A stretch of 64,000 nt of DNA from the NCBI GenBank assembly GCA_029262995.1, contig JAJCYH010000024.1, positions 124,001 to 188,000 of the forward strand, read 5' to 3'. The DNA is from Saprospiraceae bacterium (GTDB lineage: Bacteria; Bacteroidota; Bacteroidia; Chitinophagales; Saprospiraceae). The notes under the pieces were generated by a model. It did not search any database. It had not been told where the DNA came from and saw only the letters and a list, made by a program, of their open reading frames with translations. The first letter of the stretch is position 1; each line of letters begins with the position of its first letter. Position numbers and translations under genes: made by a program. This document shows positions 9,272 to 19,612 of this stretch, piece after piece.

Positions 9272-10261
9272 TTATAATACAAATGCGGCACTGGCAAATG
9301 CAAGTCCTCCTCCACTTCCAATAAAATAAATTAAGTCTCCTTCTTTTATTAATTCCTTTTCCCATGCATCATTCAAAGCCATTGGTATACACGCAGATCC
9401 AGTATATCCATAATAATGCATAATTGTATGTGCCTTATTTCTGTCAATGCCCAATTTATCCATGGTTTCCCAAATGCTATTAATATTGATTTGAGTAATA
9501 AAGAATTTACTGACATCCTTGCTGGTACAACCAATTTTTTGGTTAAGGTAAAGAACCATATCTGACCATGTCTCTGGATTAATATCTAGTGGAAACTTAT
9601 TTACAAACTTTAGTTTATGATCGTTTTTATCGATGACGCTGTGTGTAATAGGCGTAGTTACACCACCGGCGTATATTCCCATCCAATCATTGAATTGTCC
9701 CATAGATCTTAATTCGCTGCCTTGAAAGCCAGTATTTGAATCATCTATTGAACGGAGCAAAACAGCACCTGCTCCATCAGCAAAAAGTGTGACAGTTTTC
9801 TTGTCGTCCTTATTGAGGAATCGACTCATTCCATACGTACCAATTACCAAAACATTTTTATATTTTTGGTCAGCTTGAATAAATTTGCTTCCTGTATCCA
9901 AGGCCGTCACAAATCCGGCACAAGCTGTATTTATATCAAATGTCCCAGCATTAGTGCACTTAAGTTTTGATTGCACAACTGAGGCTGTTGAGGGAGAGAT
10001 ATAGTCAGGCGTATCTGTGGCTACGATTAACAAGTCTATTTCTTCTGGATCAAGTGACGCTCTTTCTAAGCATTGCTTAGCGGCATGAAAAGCCATATCT
10101 GAACTTGTTTCATTGTCAGACATCCATCTGCGCTCATAAATTTTAACGACTTCTTCCAACCAATCAGATACATTAACTCCTAAATAATCATCAAAGTATT
10201 TGTTGCTTATTACTTTCTCTGGCGCATAAGCACCACAGGATATAATTTTGGCATTAGCCAT
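9272..10261 (-). CDS. KASIII (FabH)-like thiolase-fold enzyme with altered active site
   Basis: The 329-residue protein is a thiolase-fold condensing-enzyme homologue. The nucleophile is Cys114 in NTACAGF. Aligned by eye with FabH, the usual HQAN His is Thr256 (FITQINI) and the usual GNTS Asn is Tyr286 (GYTGSACIP), so the Cys-His-Asn triad is reduced to Cys. Decarboxylation of malonyl-ACP is therefore doubtful, and acyl transfer or a different condensation is more likely. It overlaps the symporter gene by 8 bases and precedes the acyl ligase by 6, so the three are co-transcribed. Confidence 0.85.
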   Translation of the reverse strand: MANAKIISCGAYAPEKVISNKYFDDYLGVNVSDWLEEVVKIYERRWMSDNETSSDMAFHAAKQCLERASLDPEEIDLLIVATDTPDYISPSTASVVQSKLKCTNAGTFDINTACAGFVTALDTGSKFIQADQKYKNVLVIGTYGMSRFLNKDDKKTVTLFADGAGAVLLRSIDDSNTGFQGSELRSMGQFNDWMGIYAGGVTTPITHSVIDKNDHKLKFVNKFPLDINPETWSDMVLYLNQKIGCTSKDVSKFFITQININSIWETMDKLGIDRNKAHTIMHYYGYTGSACIPMALNDAWEKELIKEGDLIYFIGSGGGLAFASAAFVL

Positions 10262-11744
10262 AGGTTTTTATCTTTTTAAATTTAATCAATTCGAGTACAT
10301 ATGCAGGTATGGTTGTCACCAAAATGGCAATACTTGCTGGCACTGCGGGATTATCAAATGCAGACAGATCATTAAACCAATCATATCCTTTCCAATAAAG
10401 GAGTATATATAGGATGAAGGCTGCAATACTGGCAGGCCAAACAATCATCAGCGATGGTTTATCGAAGAATATTCCATTAACAATTGCTGGCAAGGATGTT
10501 AATACTAATGCATAGACACCAACCTGACCAAAGATGCCTAATAATTGAGGCGGATGAAGTGTAACTATAAAAGTTAAACAAGCCAAAATGACGAGCACAA
10601 TATGGCTTACTCTGAAAGCTTCGTTTTGTATAGATGCTTTTGAAGTTTTTGGGTTTTGACGTTTTAAGTTGAGCCAAAAATCATTGGCTGTGATTGTGGA
10701 TATACCTACTAACAAACCATCAAGGGTTGACATCGCAGCTGCTAATAGGACTATGCTTATAATTGTAAACAACCAATCAGGAAAACTTGCCATGAGGTAT
10801 TTGGTCATGACCAGATCTTGCTTGAAATTTCCAGTAATAGGGTCTAAGAGCATTTCTTCAGGAACTTTAATTAATGCCCAAAATCCAGTACACAATAAAA
10901 ATGTAAATAAAAGATATACTATAGAGAAAACAATGATATATCTAGTAACAGCTTTGTCTGAGTCTACATATAAGGCCTTGGTTAAAATATGAGGTTGACA
11001 GACTAATGCTGCCCCGATTAAAAATCCACTTATATACACTGAAAACCAATCACGATATAAATTACTTTCAGGATTAGTCCATGAAAGTAGGTTTTGATTT
11101 TTGTCTGAAATTATGGACCACATGTCAGGATTTGAAATCATCAGAAATATACCTGACCCTATAACGATAACGGATATAAGGATCATCAATGAGCCCTGCA
11201 ATAGATTGGTATATACATGTGCGAATGTACCGCCTACTATTACATAGCCAGTAACAAAGATGAGTGTGATTAATAGGGCACTTAAATTTGAAATATCCAA
11301 TAGTTGTTGCATAACAATCGAAATTCCTCCTACCAATAATACCAGGAATGCGAAAGACAATAAATTAACTACTGAAAAAAATAGGGCAAATGACCGGGAA
11401 TGATAGCGTAAGCCTAACCAATGTGGAATTGTGACAGCATTAATGTCAGCTCCTATTCGTCGGAATCGATAAGATGCCATCAATAACATAAAAAGAATAC
11501 CGGCAAACACTGATATACCAAGGTGCATAAATGCTGATAGTCCATGAACATAGACGAATCCTGGATTTACAATAAACGTGGCCGCTGATGCGGTGCTAGC
11601 AGCTAAGGTAATACCCACCATCCATGGAGCCATATGTCCGTTGCCAATAGCAAAAGTGCTAAAGTCTTTAGTCTGCTTACTTCCTAACAGACCTAAATAA
11701 CTTGTTAAGATAATATAAATCCCAAAAAGTATCCATGCCAGCAT
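10254..11744 (-). CDS. Sodium:solute symporter (SSS family)
   Basis: This 496-residue membrane protein has about 13 hydrophobic segments and SSS-type features such as the early GNGHMAPWMVGITLAASTASAATF region (a Na+-site helix, split here as two motifs) and an SFPDWLF..AAAMSTLDGLL segment. It imports a small solute with sodium. Substrate is unknown; the neighbours suggest an acid, such as a carboxylate released by the alpha/beta hydrolase. A strong hairpin lies between it and the TonB gene upstream, so its level may be lower than that of the receptor. Confidence 0.9.
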   Translation of the reverse strand: MLAWILFGIYIILTSYLGLLGSKQTKDFSTFAIGNGHMAPWMVGITLAASTASAATFIVNPGFVYVHGLSAFMHLGISVFAGILFMLLMASYRFRRIGADINAVTIPHWLGLRYHSRSFALFFSVVNLLSFAFLVLLVGGISIVMQQLLDISNLSALLITLIFVTGYVIVGGTFAHVYTNLLQGSLMILISVIVIGSGIFLMISNPDMWSIISDKNQNLLSWTNPESNLYRDWFSVYISGFLIGAALVCQPHILTKALYVDSDKAVTRYIIVFSIVYLLFTFLLCTGFWALIKVPEEMLLDPITGNFKQDLVMTKYLMASFPDWLFTIISIVLLAAAMSTLDGLLVGISTITANDFWLNLKRQNPKTSKASIQNEAFRVSHIVLVILACLTFIVTLHPPQLLGIFGQVGVYALVLTSLPAIVNGIFFDKPSLMIVWPASIAAFILYILLYWKGYDWFNDLSAFDNPAVPASIAILVTTIPAYVLELIKFKKIKTYG

Positions 11745-11771
11745 ATATTTTCATTTCCAGTTAAAATAAAC

Positions 11772-11798
11772 CGGGGTTTTTGAATTACAAAAACCCCG
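11772..11798 (-). terminator. Hairpin terminator or attenuator between TonB receptor and symporter genes
   Basis: An 11-base perfect stem (CGGGGTTTTTG with its complement) around AATTA lies just after the TonB gene stop and 27 bases before the symporter start. Read on the minus strand it is followed by a T-rich stretch, as expected of a partial intrinsic terminator. Confidence 0.7.
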
Positions 11799-11819
11799 AT
11801 CATTATGAAAAAACTTCTA

Positions 11820-14261
11820 CTAATTATCAGGATTAAAATGATAGCGTAATAAGAGCGTATATAGGCCTTTTGTAGGTGCAGATGCTGTAAATTCTCGTAA
11901 TTCTTTATTGAACATATTTGTTGCAGTTGCGCCAATCATTACTTGTTTGTTAACTCGGTAACTCACGTTAAGATCAAATGTTACAAACCCTCCAAGTGGT
12001 CCATAATTATAACTGTCTCCACTTCTGGCATCTTCAACAATTGGCACGCCTCTATAAGTTTCTCCCTCAATCGTTTCTGAAGCTATTTGAAAACTTGAGA
12101 AGTAATTATACTTCTCTAACCATCTACCATACAAACTGGTATTCCATTTAGAGTTTTTAAAATTTAATCCCATTCCACCTTTATGTGAAGGTGCATTAAC
12201 TAGGATATCCAAGAAATTTACTTTTCCATCCTTATTAAAATCGTTATCAGTATCTTCTTCATCTACGCTATAATTAAAATAAGAATAGTTTATTGAAGCA
12301 CTCCAGTTATCATCAAAGTAATAATTTAATCCTAAATCAGTACCATAAGTATTTACCTGGCCAAAGTTGATATAAGTTGCTACCAATCCACCAAAAACTG
12401 CGAAGGCTGATTGAACCTCTGATATTGGAGTATCGCCTCGATGTGTTGTTACACCTACTACTGTCACTGGACTTAAGAAATCTTTATTGATATTATAATA
12501 GGCGTTAACATCGAAGAAAAATTTGCTGTTCTCTGTTCTTCCCCGGTAACCTAATTCAAAAGTAGTCAGTTTTTCAACTTTCTGTTTTTCCACCTTTGTA
12601 CCATCGGTTAAAGTAAATCCTTCAGCATTTCCAAGGATTAGACCAGAGAATAAATTTCCATACATGTTTAATATTGTTGGAGCAGCTATCCCTTTACCGT
12701 ATGTCAACCTCCATGTTCCGCGATCACCTATTCTCAATAAACCAAACTTTGGTATTATATTGGTGCCATATATTTCGTGGTCATCATATCTGGTTGCTGC
12801 AATGGCACGCCATGTATTGTTTATATCGTATCTTAAATGGGCATATCCGCCAACTTGCCTGACATTAATGCCATCTCCTCCAGGTCCTCCGTCTAGCAAA
12901 TATGTGCCTTCTGAATTCGCCATATCATTCTGGTATTGAACACCAGTTATCAATTGCAATGCACCGAATTGGTTGTTGTATTGGATTTCTCCATTAAGTC
13001 TGCTTGAATTATCGATAAATAATGCGCCTGAAGCATAAGACATTGGTCCTCTAGCTTCAGCTTCTGTAAATCCACCATCTAAAAGTCGATAGTATTGTTT
13101 GGTTCTTTCATCTATTGAATATGTACTGTCGGTTTTGGAATTGGTATAATAGAGTTGAGCAAACCAATTATCGTTATTTACTTTTAGCTGATAATAATTT
13201 ATTTTCCAGTCTTTGATTTGATTTCTACCAACATTCGTTGATGACAAGAATGTGCTGTTACTATGTCCACCTCCCAGAGAAACGTCCCATCCATTATCCA
13301 TCGAATATATTAATTGAGCATTGGCTTTTAAGAATTCAACATCTCTATCCAATTCCAATTCTTCATATCCTTCTTTTCCTGGAATGCCATCACGGTCAAT
13401 ATAAACAGTATCTACATATTCAAATTCAGTTGCCTTTGAATAGCCTGCATTTACCTTAAATGCAAAATTATCGTTAATGGCATCTGCATATCTAATTCTG
13501 CCTCCATAATAGCTATCTCCATCTCCGGATACACCAGGTGTTAAGGAGACTGTTAGGCCTTGATGTGTTCTTGGATCTTTTGTTATTGTGTTTAATAGAC
13601 CATTATGTGCATTAGGTCCATACAATGTTGAGTTAGGACCTAATATTACTTCAATCCGTTCAATATCGTCCTGCAATACGGGGTCAAGACCACCCAAAGG
13701 TAAGCCAGTAGCAATCAGGTTTGAAAATCTACCGTCGGTGACCTGAAGATTTTTTGAATTGAAATTTGAATTAAATCCTCTGACGTTGAATGCTGGTCCT
13801 GCTATGCCTGCTCTGAAGTAATCTATTCCTTTTTGTCTTGCTAATAACTCAGAAGCATTACCAGCATATGCATCAATTTGCTCTGCTGAGATGGTTTGTA
13901 TTGTCGCAGGGCTATTTGTTAATTTTTCTGGTCTTTTTGATGCAGAAATAACAATTTCATCACCTAATAATACACCAGAACTAAGTCCAAAATCTAGAGT
14001 AGTGGATCCTTTTACTACCACTGTTTTCGTCATATCCGTATATCCCAAATACGTTACTTTGACTTGATGCGTTCCATCACCTGCATTCAGTTTGAACTTT
14101 CCATCTATGTCTGTTACTGTTCCATTGTTTGTAGTTAAATTCAAAACAGCTGCACCAACCAATGGTTCATTTGTTTTATCATCTAAGACAGTACCAGAAA
14201 TCTGGGCATGTGAAAGCGATAATATCGCAAAATTGAATAAAATGAATAAATAGTTTTTCAT
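11820..14261 (-). CDS. TonB-dependent receptor with N-terminal carboxypeptidase-regulatory domain
   Basis: The 813-residue outer-membrane receptor has a signal peptide (1-19, ending SHAQ), a CarboxypepD_reg-like domain (about 20-95, ISGTVLDDKTNEPLVGA), a plug domain (about 115-230, with IERIEVILGPNSTLYGPNA) and a long beta-barrel ending in YTLLLRYHFN. Such receptors import large or scarce ligands using TonB energy. No SusD partner is adjacent, so it is not a standard glycan locus. It is preceded on the same strand, 12 bases away, by a hydrolase that may process the ligand. Confidence 0.93.
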   Translation of the reverse strand: MKNYLFILFNFAILSLSHAQISGTVLDDKTNEPLVGAAVLNLTTNNGTVTDIDGKFKLNAGDGTHQVKVTYLGYTDMTKTVVVKGSTTLDFGLSSGVLLGDEIVISASKRPEKLTNSPATIQTISAEQIDAYAGNASELLARQKGIDYFRAGIAGPAFNVRGFNSNFNSKNLQVTDGRFSNLIATGLPLGGLDPVLQDDIERIEVILGPNSTLYGPNAHNGLLNTITKDPRTHQGLTVSLTPGVSGDGDSYYGGRIRYADAINDNFAFKVNAGYSKATEFEYVDTVYIDRDGIPGKEGYEELELDRDVEFLKANAQLIYSMDNGWDVSLGGGHSNSTFLSSTNVGRNQIKDWKINYYQLKVNNDNWFAQLYYTNSKTDSTYSIDERTKQYYRLLDGGFTEAEARGPMSYASGALFIDNSSRLNGEIQYNNQFGALQLITGVQYQNDMANSEGTYLLDGGPGGDGINVRQVGGYAHLRYDINNTWRAIAATRYDDHEIYGTNIIPKFGLLRIGDRGTWRLTYGKGIAAPTILNMYGNLFSGLILGNAEGFTLTDGTKVEKQKVEKLTTFELGYRGRTENSKFFFDVNAYYNINKDFLSPVTVVGVTTHRGDTPISEVQSAFAVFGGLVATYINFGQVNTYGTDLGLNYYFDDNWSASINYSYFNYSVDEEDTDNDFNKDGKVNFLDILVNAPSHKGGMGLNFKNSKWNTSLYGRWLEKYNYFSSFQIASETIEGETYRGVPIVEDARSGDSYNYGPLGGFVTFDLNVSYRVNKQVMIGATATNMFNKELREFTASAPTKGLYTLLLRYHFNPDN

Positions 14262-14273
14262 GTTCGATTAGTT

Positions 14274-15275
14274 TTAATTTTCTTGAATAAACTTTGAAAT
14301 ATTTTCTGATAACATTTTCGCTTGATCCCACTGAACAAAGTGTCCAGCCTGATCAAATAATAAGGTATCCACATTAGGAATACGTTTGGCTTCATTTAAA
14401 ATAGCTTCAACATTCAAAGTAGGATGCAGAAGTCGGTTGGGAATCAACATATCGTTTTTACCAAAAACAACTAAACTGGGAATTTCTATATTCATTAGAC
14501 TGTTATAGACTTCTTCTTTCAGCATGCTTCCGATGCATGCCAAAATATAATCTACATATCTTCCATACACTATTGAATCTTGCATCAAATTAATTCTATC
14601 GGTATACATGAATTCTGCATTTTCGGGGAGTGCGTTACCGTAGAAATTAATGTCGAAATTGCGTCTGATCTGATCATCCGTTTGGTTTAGATAGAATGCT
14701 TTTGTAACATATGTATCAAACCATTTCTTATTATCTTTATCAAATACTTCCAAGCCGGCCGGTGCTAATAAAATCATTTTGTCAACACGCTGAGGATGTT
14801 CCAAACCAAAATGCATAGCTATCTGGCCACCCATAGAATGACCACAAATAATAGATTGCCTTATTTTCATTTTTTCCATAAACAATCTAATACATTCAGC
14901 ATAATGTTTCATACCAATGAGAGTTACATCATCAGTATCAAGATATTTTGGTAGGTCTATGGCATATAATGTAAAAGCACCAGTATCAGACAAGTAGGGC
15001 ATCAACTTTAACCATGCCTTTTTATTACTTCCTAGTCCATGAATGAAGATGATGGTTTCTTCTCCATGCCCCATATCATAATAGGACATCATAAGGCTTT
15101 CATTCAATACTACCTTTTTTTCTATTGGAAAATCAATTGAATTATTTACTTGGCCTTTCAATGTCATCGATGGATATATGAACATTATTAATAGGACTAT
15201 TGCGCTAAAAACATTTGGGCAATAGTCAGCTGATAATGAATCAGAATTTAATTTTATAGCGGTTTGAAATATCAA
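14274..15275 (-). CDS. Exported alpha/beta-fold hydrolase
   Basis: The 333-residue protein has a hydrophobic segment at about 24-38, suggesting a signal anchor or lipid-free export, then the hydrolase core. The oxyanion motif is HGLGS (79-83), the nucleophile Ser147 is in GHSMGG, an acid is in VFGKNDMLIP (about 280) and the final His is in AGHFVQWD (about 317). The catalytic triad is complete. It opens the leftward cluster, 12 bases before the TonB gene. It may cleave an ester or amide outside the cell to feed the symporter; this is inference. Confidence 0.85.
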   Translation of the reverse strand: MIFQTAIKLNSDSLSADYCPNVFSAIVLLIMFIYPSMTLKGQVNNSIDFPIEKKVVLNESLMMSYYDMGHGEETIIFIHGLGSNKKAWLKLMPYLSDTGAFTLYAIDLPKYLDTDDVTLIGMKHYAECIRLFMEKMKIRQSIICGHSMGGQIAMHFGLEHPQRVDKMILLAPAGLEVFDKDNKKWFDTYVTKAFYLNQTDDQIRRNFDINFYGNALPENAEFMYTDRINLMQDSIVYGRYVDYILACIGSMLKEEVYNSLMNIEIPSLVVFGKNDMLIPNRLLHPTLNVEAILNEAKRIPNVDTLLFDQAGHFVQWDQAKMLSENISKFIQEN

Positions 15276-15717
15276 AATAATAATTGAATTTTAAGTTCTG
15301 CTAAGTTATATAATTTCATATGAGAAGCCATTTTCGAAACAAAAACTAGCAAGCGCAAACATGAGACTATTAAGGAGTAATAGTTACATATGGAAAAAGC
15401 TAATTTATATTTCACTATATATCTTTAGTATAGCAACCTTTTTAAGGGTATAGATTGGTAAGGACTTTATAGGAGAATTGAGTAAAATATAGAATTATGA
15501 GTCTAGAAGTTATATTAATAGTTGATATTTTGATGAATTAAGTGATAAATACGAATCAAAGTCCTATCCTATTAAAAATTAGCTTAATAGTCAGTGTATT
15601 AATGATTTATAAAAATATTATACTATATTTTTATTTAAAGTCCTTAACTTGTTGTATCGTATTCTACTATTAATAATGGTCTATATTAATTATCCTTGTG
15701 TTAAAAGATAATTTAAC
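15276..15717. other. Divergent intergenic region of the acyl cluster
   Basis: These 442 AT-rich bases separate the two divergent arms of the cluster and must hold both promoters. I see no perfect TAnnTTTG box, palindromic operator or coding remnant. Confidence 0.4.
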
Positions 15718-16452
15718 ATGGTAAAAAATAAAATAACAGTAATTACAGGTGGTGCCAATGGAATTGGAAAGGCCACAGCAGAAAAGTTTTTAGATGCAGG
15801 TGCTCAAATAGCCATTATTGATGTTGACCAGATTGGTGAAACTTTGTGTAACAGTTGGGCAAAAGAAGGATATAAGGCCAAATTTTATCTTGCAGATATA
15901 ACGAATTTTTCAGCGACACAATCTCTATTTGAAAAGATTAATGATGATTTTGGGCGTATAGATATATTGATTAACAATGCAGGCATTACCAGGGATGCTT
16001 CACTCAAAAATATGACTTTTGAGCAATGGCAATCTGTAGTGGATGTCAATTTAACCGGTGTATTTAATTGTACTAAAGCCGTAATGCCGTATATGGTAAA
16101 AAATAATTGGGGTAGAATATTAAATGCCTCATCAGTAGTAGGACTATATGGCAATTTTGGTCAGACCAATTATGTAGCTACCAAATCAGCAGTCATTGGA
16201 TTAAGCAAAACCTGGGCTCGCGAATTAGGCAAATATAATATAACTGTCAATGCAGTAGCTCCAGGGTTTATAAAAACTGAAATGATCAATTCAGTGCCGG
16301 ATAAGGTACTAGACATGATGAAGGATCGAAGCGCATTAAAGCGACTTGGGGAAGTAGAAGATATCGCCAATGCCTACCTGTTTTTATCCTCAGAAATGGC
16401 ATCTTTTATTACGGCAACTACTCTCTCTGTAGATGGTGGGCTGGTGATATAA
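15718..16452 (+). CDS. FabG-like 3-oxoacyl reductase (classical SDR)
   Basis: The 244-residue enzyme is a classical short-chain dehydrogenase: cofactor motif TGGANGIG (10-17), NNAG (86-89), and catalytic Ser138/139, Tyr152 and Lys156 in the usual YxxxK spacing. The C-terminus DGGLVI is typical of FabG/PhaB reductases, which convert 3-oxoacyl thioesters to 3-hydroxy forms using NAD(P)H. It lies divergent from the KASIII-like and acyl-ligase genes, so it may act on the same thioester. That it is not the housekeeping FabG is inferred from the context. Confidence 0.9.
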   Translation: MVKNKITVITGGANGIGKATAEKFLDAGAQIAIIDVDQIGETLCNSWAKEGYKAKFYLADITNFSATQSLFEKINDDFGRIDILINNAGITRDASLKNMTFEQWQSVVDVNLTGVFNCTKAVMPYMVKNNWGRILNASSVVGLYGNFGQTNYVATKSAVIGLSKTWARELGKYNITVNAVAPGFIKTEMINSVPDKVLDMMKDRSALKRLGEVEDIANAYLFLSSEMASFITATTLSVDGGLVI

Positions 16453-16474
16453 TAATAAATAGCACAATTAAGAA

Positions 16475-17848
16475 ATGTCTAAACAGAAGCTAAAAAAAAT
16501 TACTGAATATTGTGAGCAACTGTTACCACATGAGATCATTTATCTTAATTCACATTTTAAAAGCGAAGATGAAGATCGCAAACAAATTCTAAATCATATT
16601 AGGGACAGTCTTTATAAAGATCAAATTAATTTTGAGTTTGATACTTCTATAGACAAACGTAAATACTCTAAGTTTCTGTCTTGGATGCAGTCAGAATTAC
16701 ATAAAATTGACATTGACATTCAATTAAACTGGATCAACTCCAGCTTACGGGGGATTTTGCTTGACAATGTTCCATCAGAACTAGATCAGAGCATTCTCAA
16801 AGTCTTAAAAAAAGTTAAAGTAAGCGATTACTACTTTATGTATTTCTATGAAATGTTGCTGCAATACAGACACTACCTTCTTATTAGAATGCGGTATCAG
16901 GTTTATCAAAAAGTCAATGACTATATTGAGAAGAACCAATACGATTATAAGCGCACGAGATTGGTATTTGAGCAACTTCACCAGGCCACAAACGATATAA
17001 TAGGCACTGGAGAGGCCAAGAGGAATGAGGCTATACAATGGAGTAAGTGGTTACTTGAAAATTTCAGAAATGAACGTCTAGACGGTCTTAATAGGCATAT
17101 GTCAGCCATACGATATATTTTTATTTGTTTGCGCTACCATGCACTAGAAGAGTTAGAAGTAGTCTTGAACGAACTAGATAAATTTTTCAGTAACGGACAA
17201 AATTATACGAGAAGATTGCTCGTCAATTACTATGATAACATGCTGGTGCTTTATGATCAAAAAGAGTGCTATGAAAAAGCCAGAAAATATGGTTATTTAT
17301 CTATAAAGTATGATCACCCTGACGCTATTATTTACAGAAATAATTTAGTTAATGTCCTTATCAAGATGAAGAGGTTTGGCGAAGCTTTATCTGTAATCGA
17401 ATCAGCCAATTTCAAACTAAAGAATACACATAATTTTCATTCTGCTATTGGATTTATTTCAAATCATATTAGGTGCTTGACAAAAGTTGAAAAGTATAAT
17501 GAGGCTGTAATCAAAGGTCGCGTTTTCATGCAGGCCTATATAAACCAAATATTCAAATATAGATGGCACAGGTTTTTTGCGGCTTATCACGGTGCGCTAT
17601 TAAGTGAAAAGTGCTATACTGAAATAATCAGAAATACCGAAAAGCATGAACTCCATTTGAGAGAAAAAGAAAATATCTCTCAGAAAAAATACAAGTTGAT
17701 TTTAAATATATATTATCAAATTGCGCTATTAAAGACAGGCCAAATTAGTCAGGAAGTTTTTAAAAGGAGCATTGAAGCACTTCAGGATACAGATGATCTC
17801 AGGAACTATGATGTTCAATTGCAAAATATTGTAGAAAATGCAAATTGA
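16475..17848 (+). CDS. Helical repeat protein of unknown function
   Basis: I do not recognise this 457-residue protein. It is rich in Lys, Glu, Tyr and Leu and predicted to be nearly all helical; segments in the second half (about 260-440, for example ECYEKARKYGYLSIKY and KYNEAVIKGRVFMQAY) look like degenerate TPR units. No signal peptide or membrane segment. It starts 22 bases after the FabG-like gene, so it is probably co-transcribed. Such cytoplasmic TPR-like proteins are common and variable in Bacteroidota. Confidence 0.6.
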   Translation: MSKQKLKKITEYCEQLLPHEIIYLNSHFKSEDEDRKQILNHIRDSLYKDQINFEFDTSIDKRKYSKFLSWMQSELHKIDIDIQLNWINSSLRGILLDNVPSELDQSILKVLKKVKVSDYYFMYFYEMLLQYRHYLLIRMRYQVYQKVNDYIEKNQYDYKRTRLVFEQLHQATNDIIGTGEAKRNEAIQWSKWLLENFRNERLDGLNRHMSAIRYIFICLRYHALEELEVVLNELDKFFSNGQNYTRRLLVNYYDNMLVLYDQKECYEKARKYGYLSIKYDHPDAIIYRNNLVNVLIKMKRFGEALSVIESANFKLKNTHNFHSAIGFISNHIRCLTKVEKYNEAVIKGRVFMQAYINQIFKYRWHRFFAAYHGALLSEKCYTEIIRNTEKHELHLREKENISQKKYKLILNIYYQIALLKTGQISQEVFKRSIEALQDTDDLRNYDVQLQNIVENAN

Positions 17849-18033
17849 AGATATACCTGTTTCTTAGGATGAATTTTTTATTCAAGTATTGTTATTATTA
17901 ATTAAGGGCTTATTGCACTTTTTACTATCTATAAGATAAAGCCGAAAACGCCTTGATCTACTTTTTGAAAACCTTAAAAGGGACTATTTTAGAAATGGAT
18001 TATAGATCTTGGAAAGGACGATTTACTACAAGA

Positions 18034-19377
18034 TCACTTCTTATTCTTATTTTGAATCTTATCTCCTCGCTTGATTGGTTTTTTATACCTCTCCTTTAAT
18101 ATTTTCTTGTAACTTTTTCTTTCGACTTTTTCTTTACTATTCTTAGCTGATTTTTTATGAAACGAAGCTCCAACGTCACCACGTGAGTTTTTATCGTTCA
18201 GTTCATCTGGATCAAAAGGATTGTATTTTTCTGGAAGGAGTTGATTAGAAACTTCCACCTCTTCTGGGAAATCATTAAATGGAATTGTGTAATTCATTAA
18301 GCTTTCTATAGCCTCTTTTAAAGCAATCTCTTTCTCATTGAAAAATAGGATTGATCTTCCTTTCTGTCCAGCTCGACCTGTTCGCCCAATACGGTGGATA
18401 TAGTTTTCTGGGTAGAAAGGGGTATCAAAACTGATGACAGTAGAAATTTTATCTATATCAATGCCACGAGAAATCACATCGGTCGCAATCAATATTCTGC
18501 TCGTACCATTTTCGAATTTTTCTATGGATTTTGAACGATGATTTTGTTCTTTACTTGAGTGAATTACAGAAACTTCAGATTCAAACTTCAATATTTCAAA
18601 TAGTCTGTCAGCAGTATTCTTTGTAGCTACGAAAATTAAGACTTTACTATATTCTTCTTTGTCTTGTAATAAGTAATTTAATAAGTTTGCTTTGGTATAA
18701 AAATTTGGAATGGCATAAGACTCCTGACTAATATTCTCTAAGGGCGTACCGCTAGGAGTTATAATCTTCTTAACTGGATTAACTAAAAATCCATCGATTA
18801 AATCATCAACATAAGTAGTCATGGTAGCAGAAAACAGAATGTTTTGCCGCTTTCTCGGTAGGTGCTCAAAGATGTTTTTTAACTGCGTTTTAAAACCAAA
18901 ATCAAGCATAATATCGACTTCGTCAATTACCAGTTTTTTAATTGAATTTAGTCTTAGCACATTGGTAAGAGCAAGGTCATATAATCGTCTTGGAGTTCCT
19001 ACAATGATATCTAACCCTTCAAGAATAGCCTGTTTCTGAGTTTTTATATTTGTACCACCATAAACACCTAAAGCTCTTATGTCAAGGTAGGGTGTAAGTT
19101 TGTCAATCTGTTCCACTATTTGAATGACGAGTTCTCTTGTAGGTACCAGAACCAAGACAGTGGGGTGAGGTTTGTCTGAAAATTTCAGATCCTGCAAGAT
19201 AGGAAGCAAATAAGCAATCGTTTTTCCAGTTCCAGTTTGTGCTATTCCCACAAAATCAAAACCACCAAGAATAGTAGAATATGACTCTTGTTGAATAGGC
19301 GTTGGCTTTTCAAAACCTAATTCGACAATGGCATTATATAATTGTTTTTTAATCTTAAAATCTTTGAAATCATTCAT
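18034..19377 (-). CDS. DEAD-box ATP-dependent RNA helicase (motif II DEVD)
   Basis: The 447-residue helicase has motif I AQTGTGKT, Ia PTRELV, Ib GTPRR, II DEVD (a variant of DEAD), III SAT, V RGID and VI HRIGRTGR. The two RecA-like domains fill about residues 1-365. The C-terminal tail (about 385-447) is short and very basic, ending in runs of Lys. Family members remodel RNA or ribosomal particles, and several occur in cold-adapted Bacteroidota. It is monocistronic. One of three DEAD-box genes in the window. Confidence 0.92.
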   Translation of the reverse strand: MNDFKDFKIKKQLYNAIVELGFEKPTPIQQESYSTILGGFDFVGIAQTGTGKTIAYLLPILQDLKFSDKPHPTVLVLVPTRELVIQIVEQIDKLTPYLDIRALGVYGGTNIKTQKQAILEGLDIIVGTPRRLYDLALTNVLRLNSIKKLVIDEVDIMLDFGFKTQLKNIFEHLPRKRQNILFSATMTTYVDDLIDGFLVNPVKKIITPSGTPLENISQESYAIPNFYTKANLLNYLLQDKEEYSKVLIFVATKNTADRLFEILKFESEVSVIHSSKEQNHRSKSIEKFENGTSRILIATDVISRGIDIDKISTVISFDTPFYPENYIHRIGRTGRAGQKGRSILFFNEKEIALKEAIESLMNYTIPFNDFPEEVEVSNQLLPEKYNPFDPDELNDKNSRGDVGASFHKKSAKNSKEKVERKSYKKILKERYKKPIKRGDKIQNKNKK

Positions 19378-19612
19378 TCTGCAAAGTAATCTAGAAAAAT
19401 ATGGTAGAGAGTGTATTTTTATTATAATTTTTAAAAATATAACACTAAAGCATTATACTATAGTTTTAAAGGTATTGATAACCCTAATATTCCTCTTGGA
19501 TTAGCATTCATGTCTTAGCAAAGGGAATACTATCTTGCTAATCGTTGAAAAATTATTGAAAGATATGCCTTTCTGACTTTGCATTTAGAAAGCAAGTTAA
19601 TTTGAATAATCA

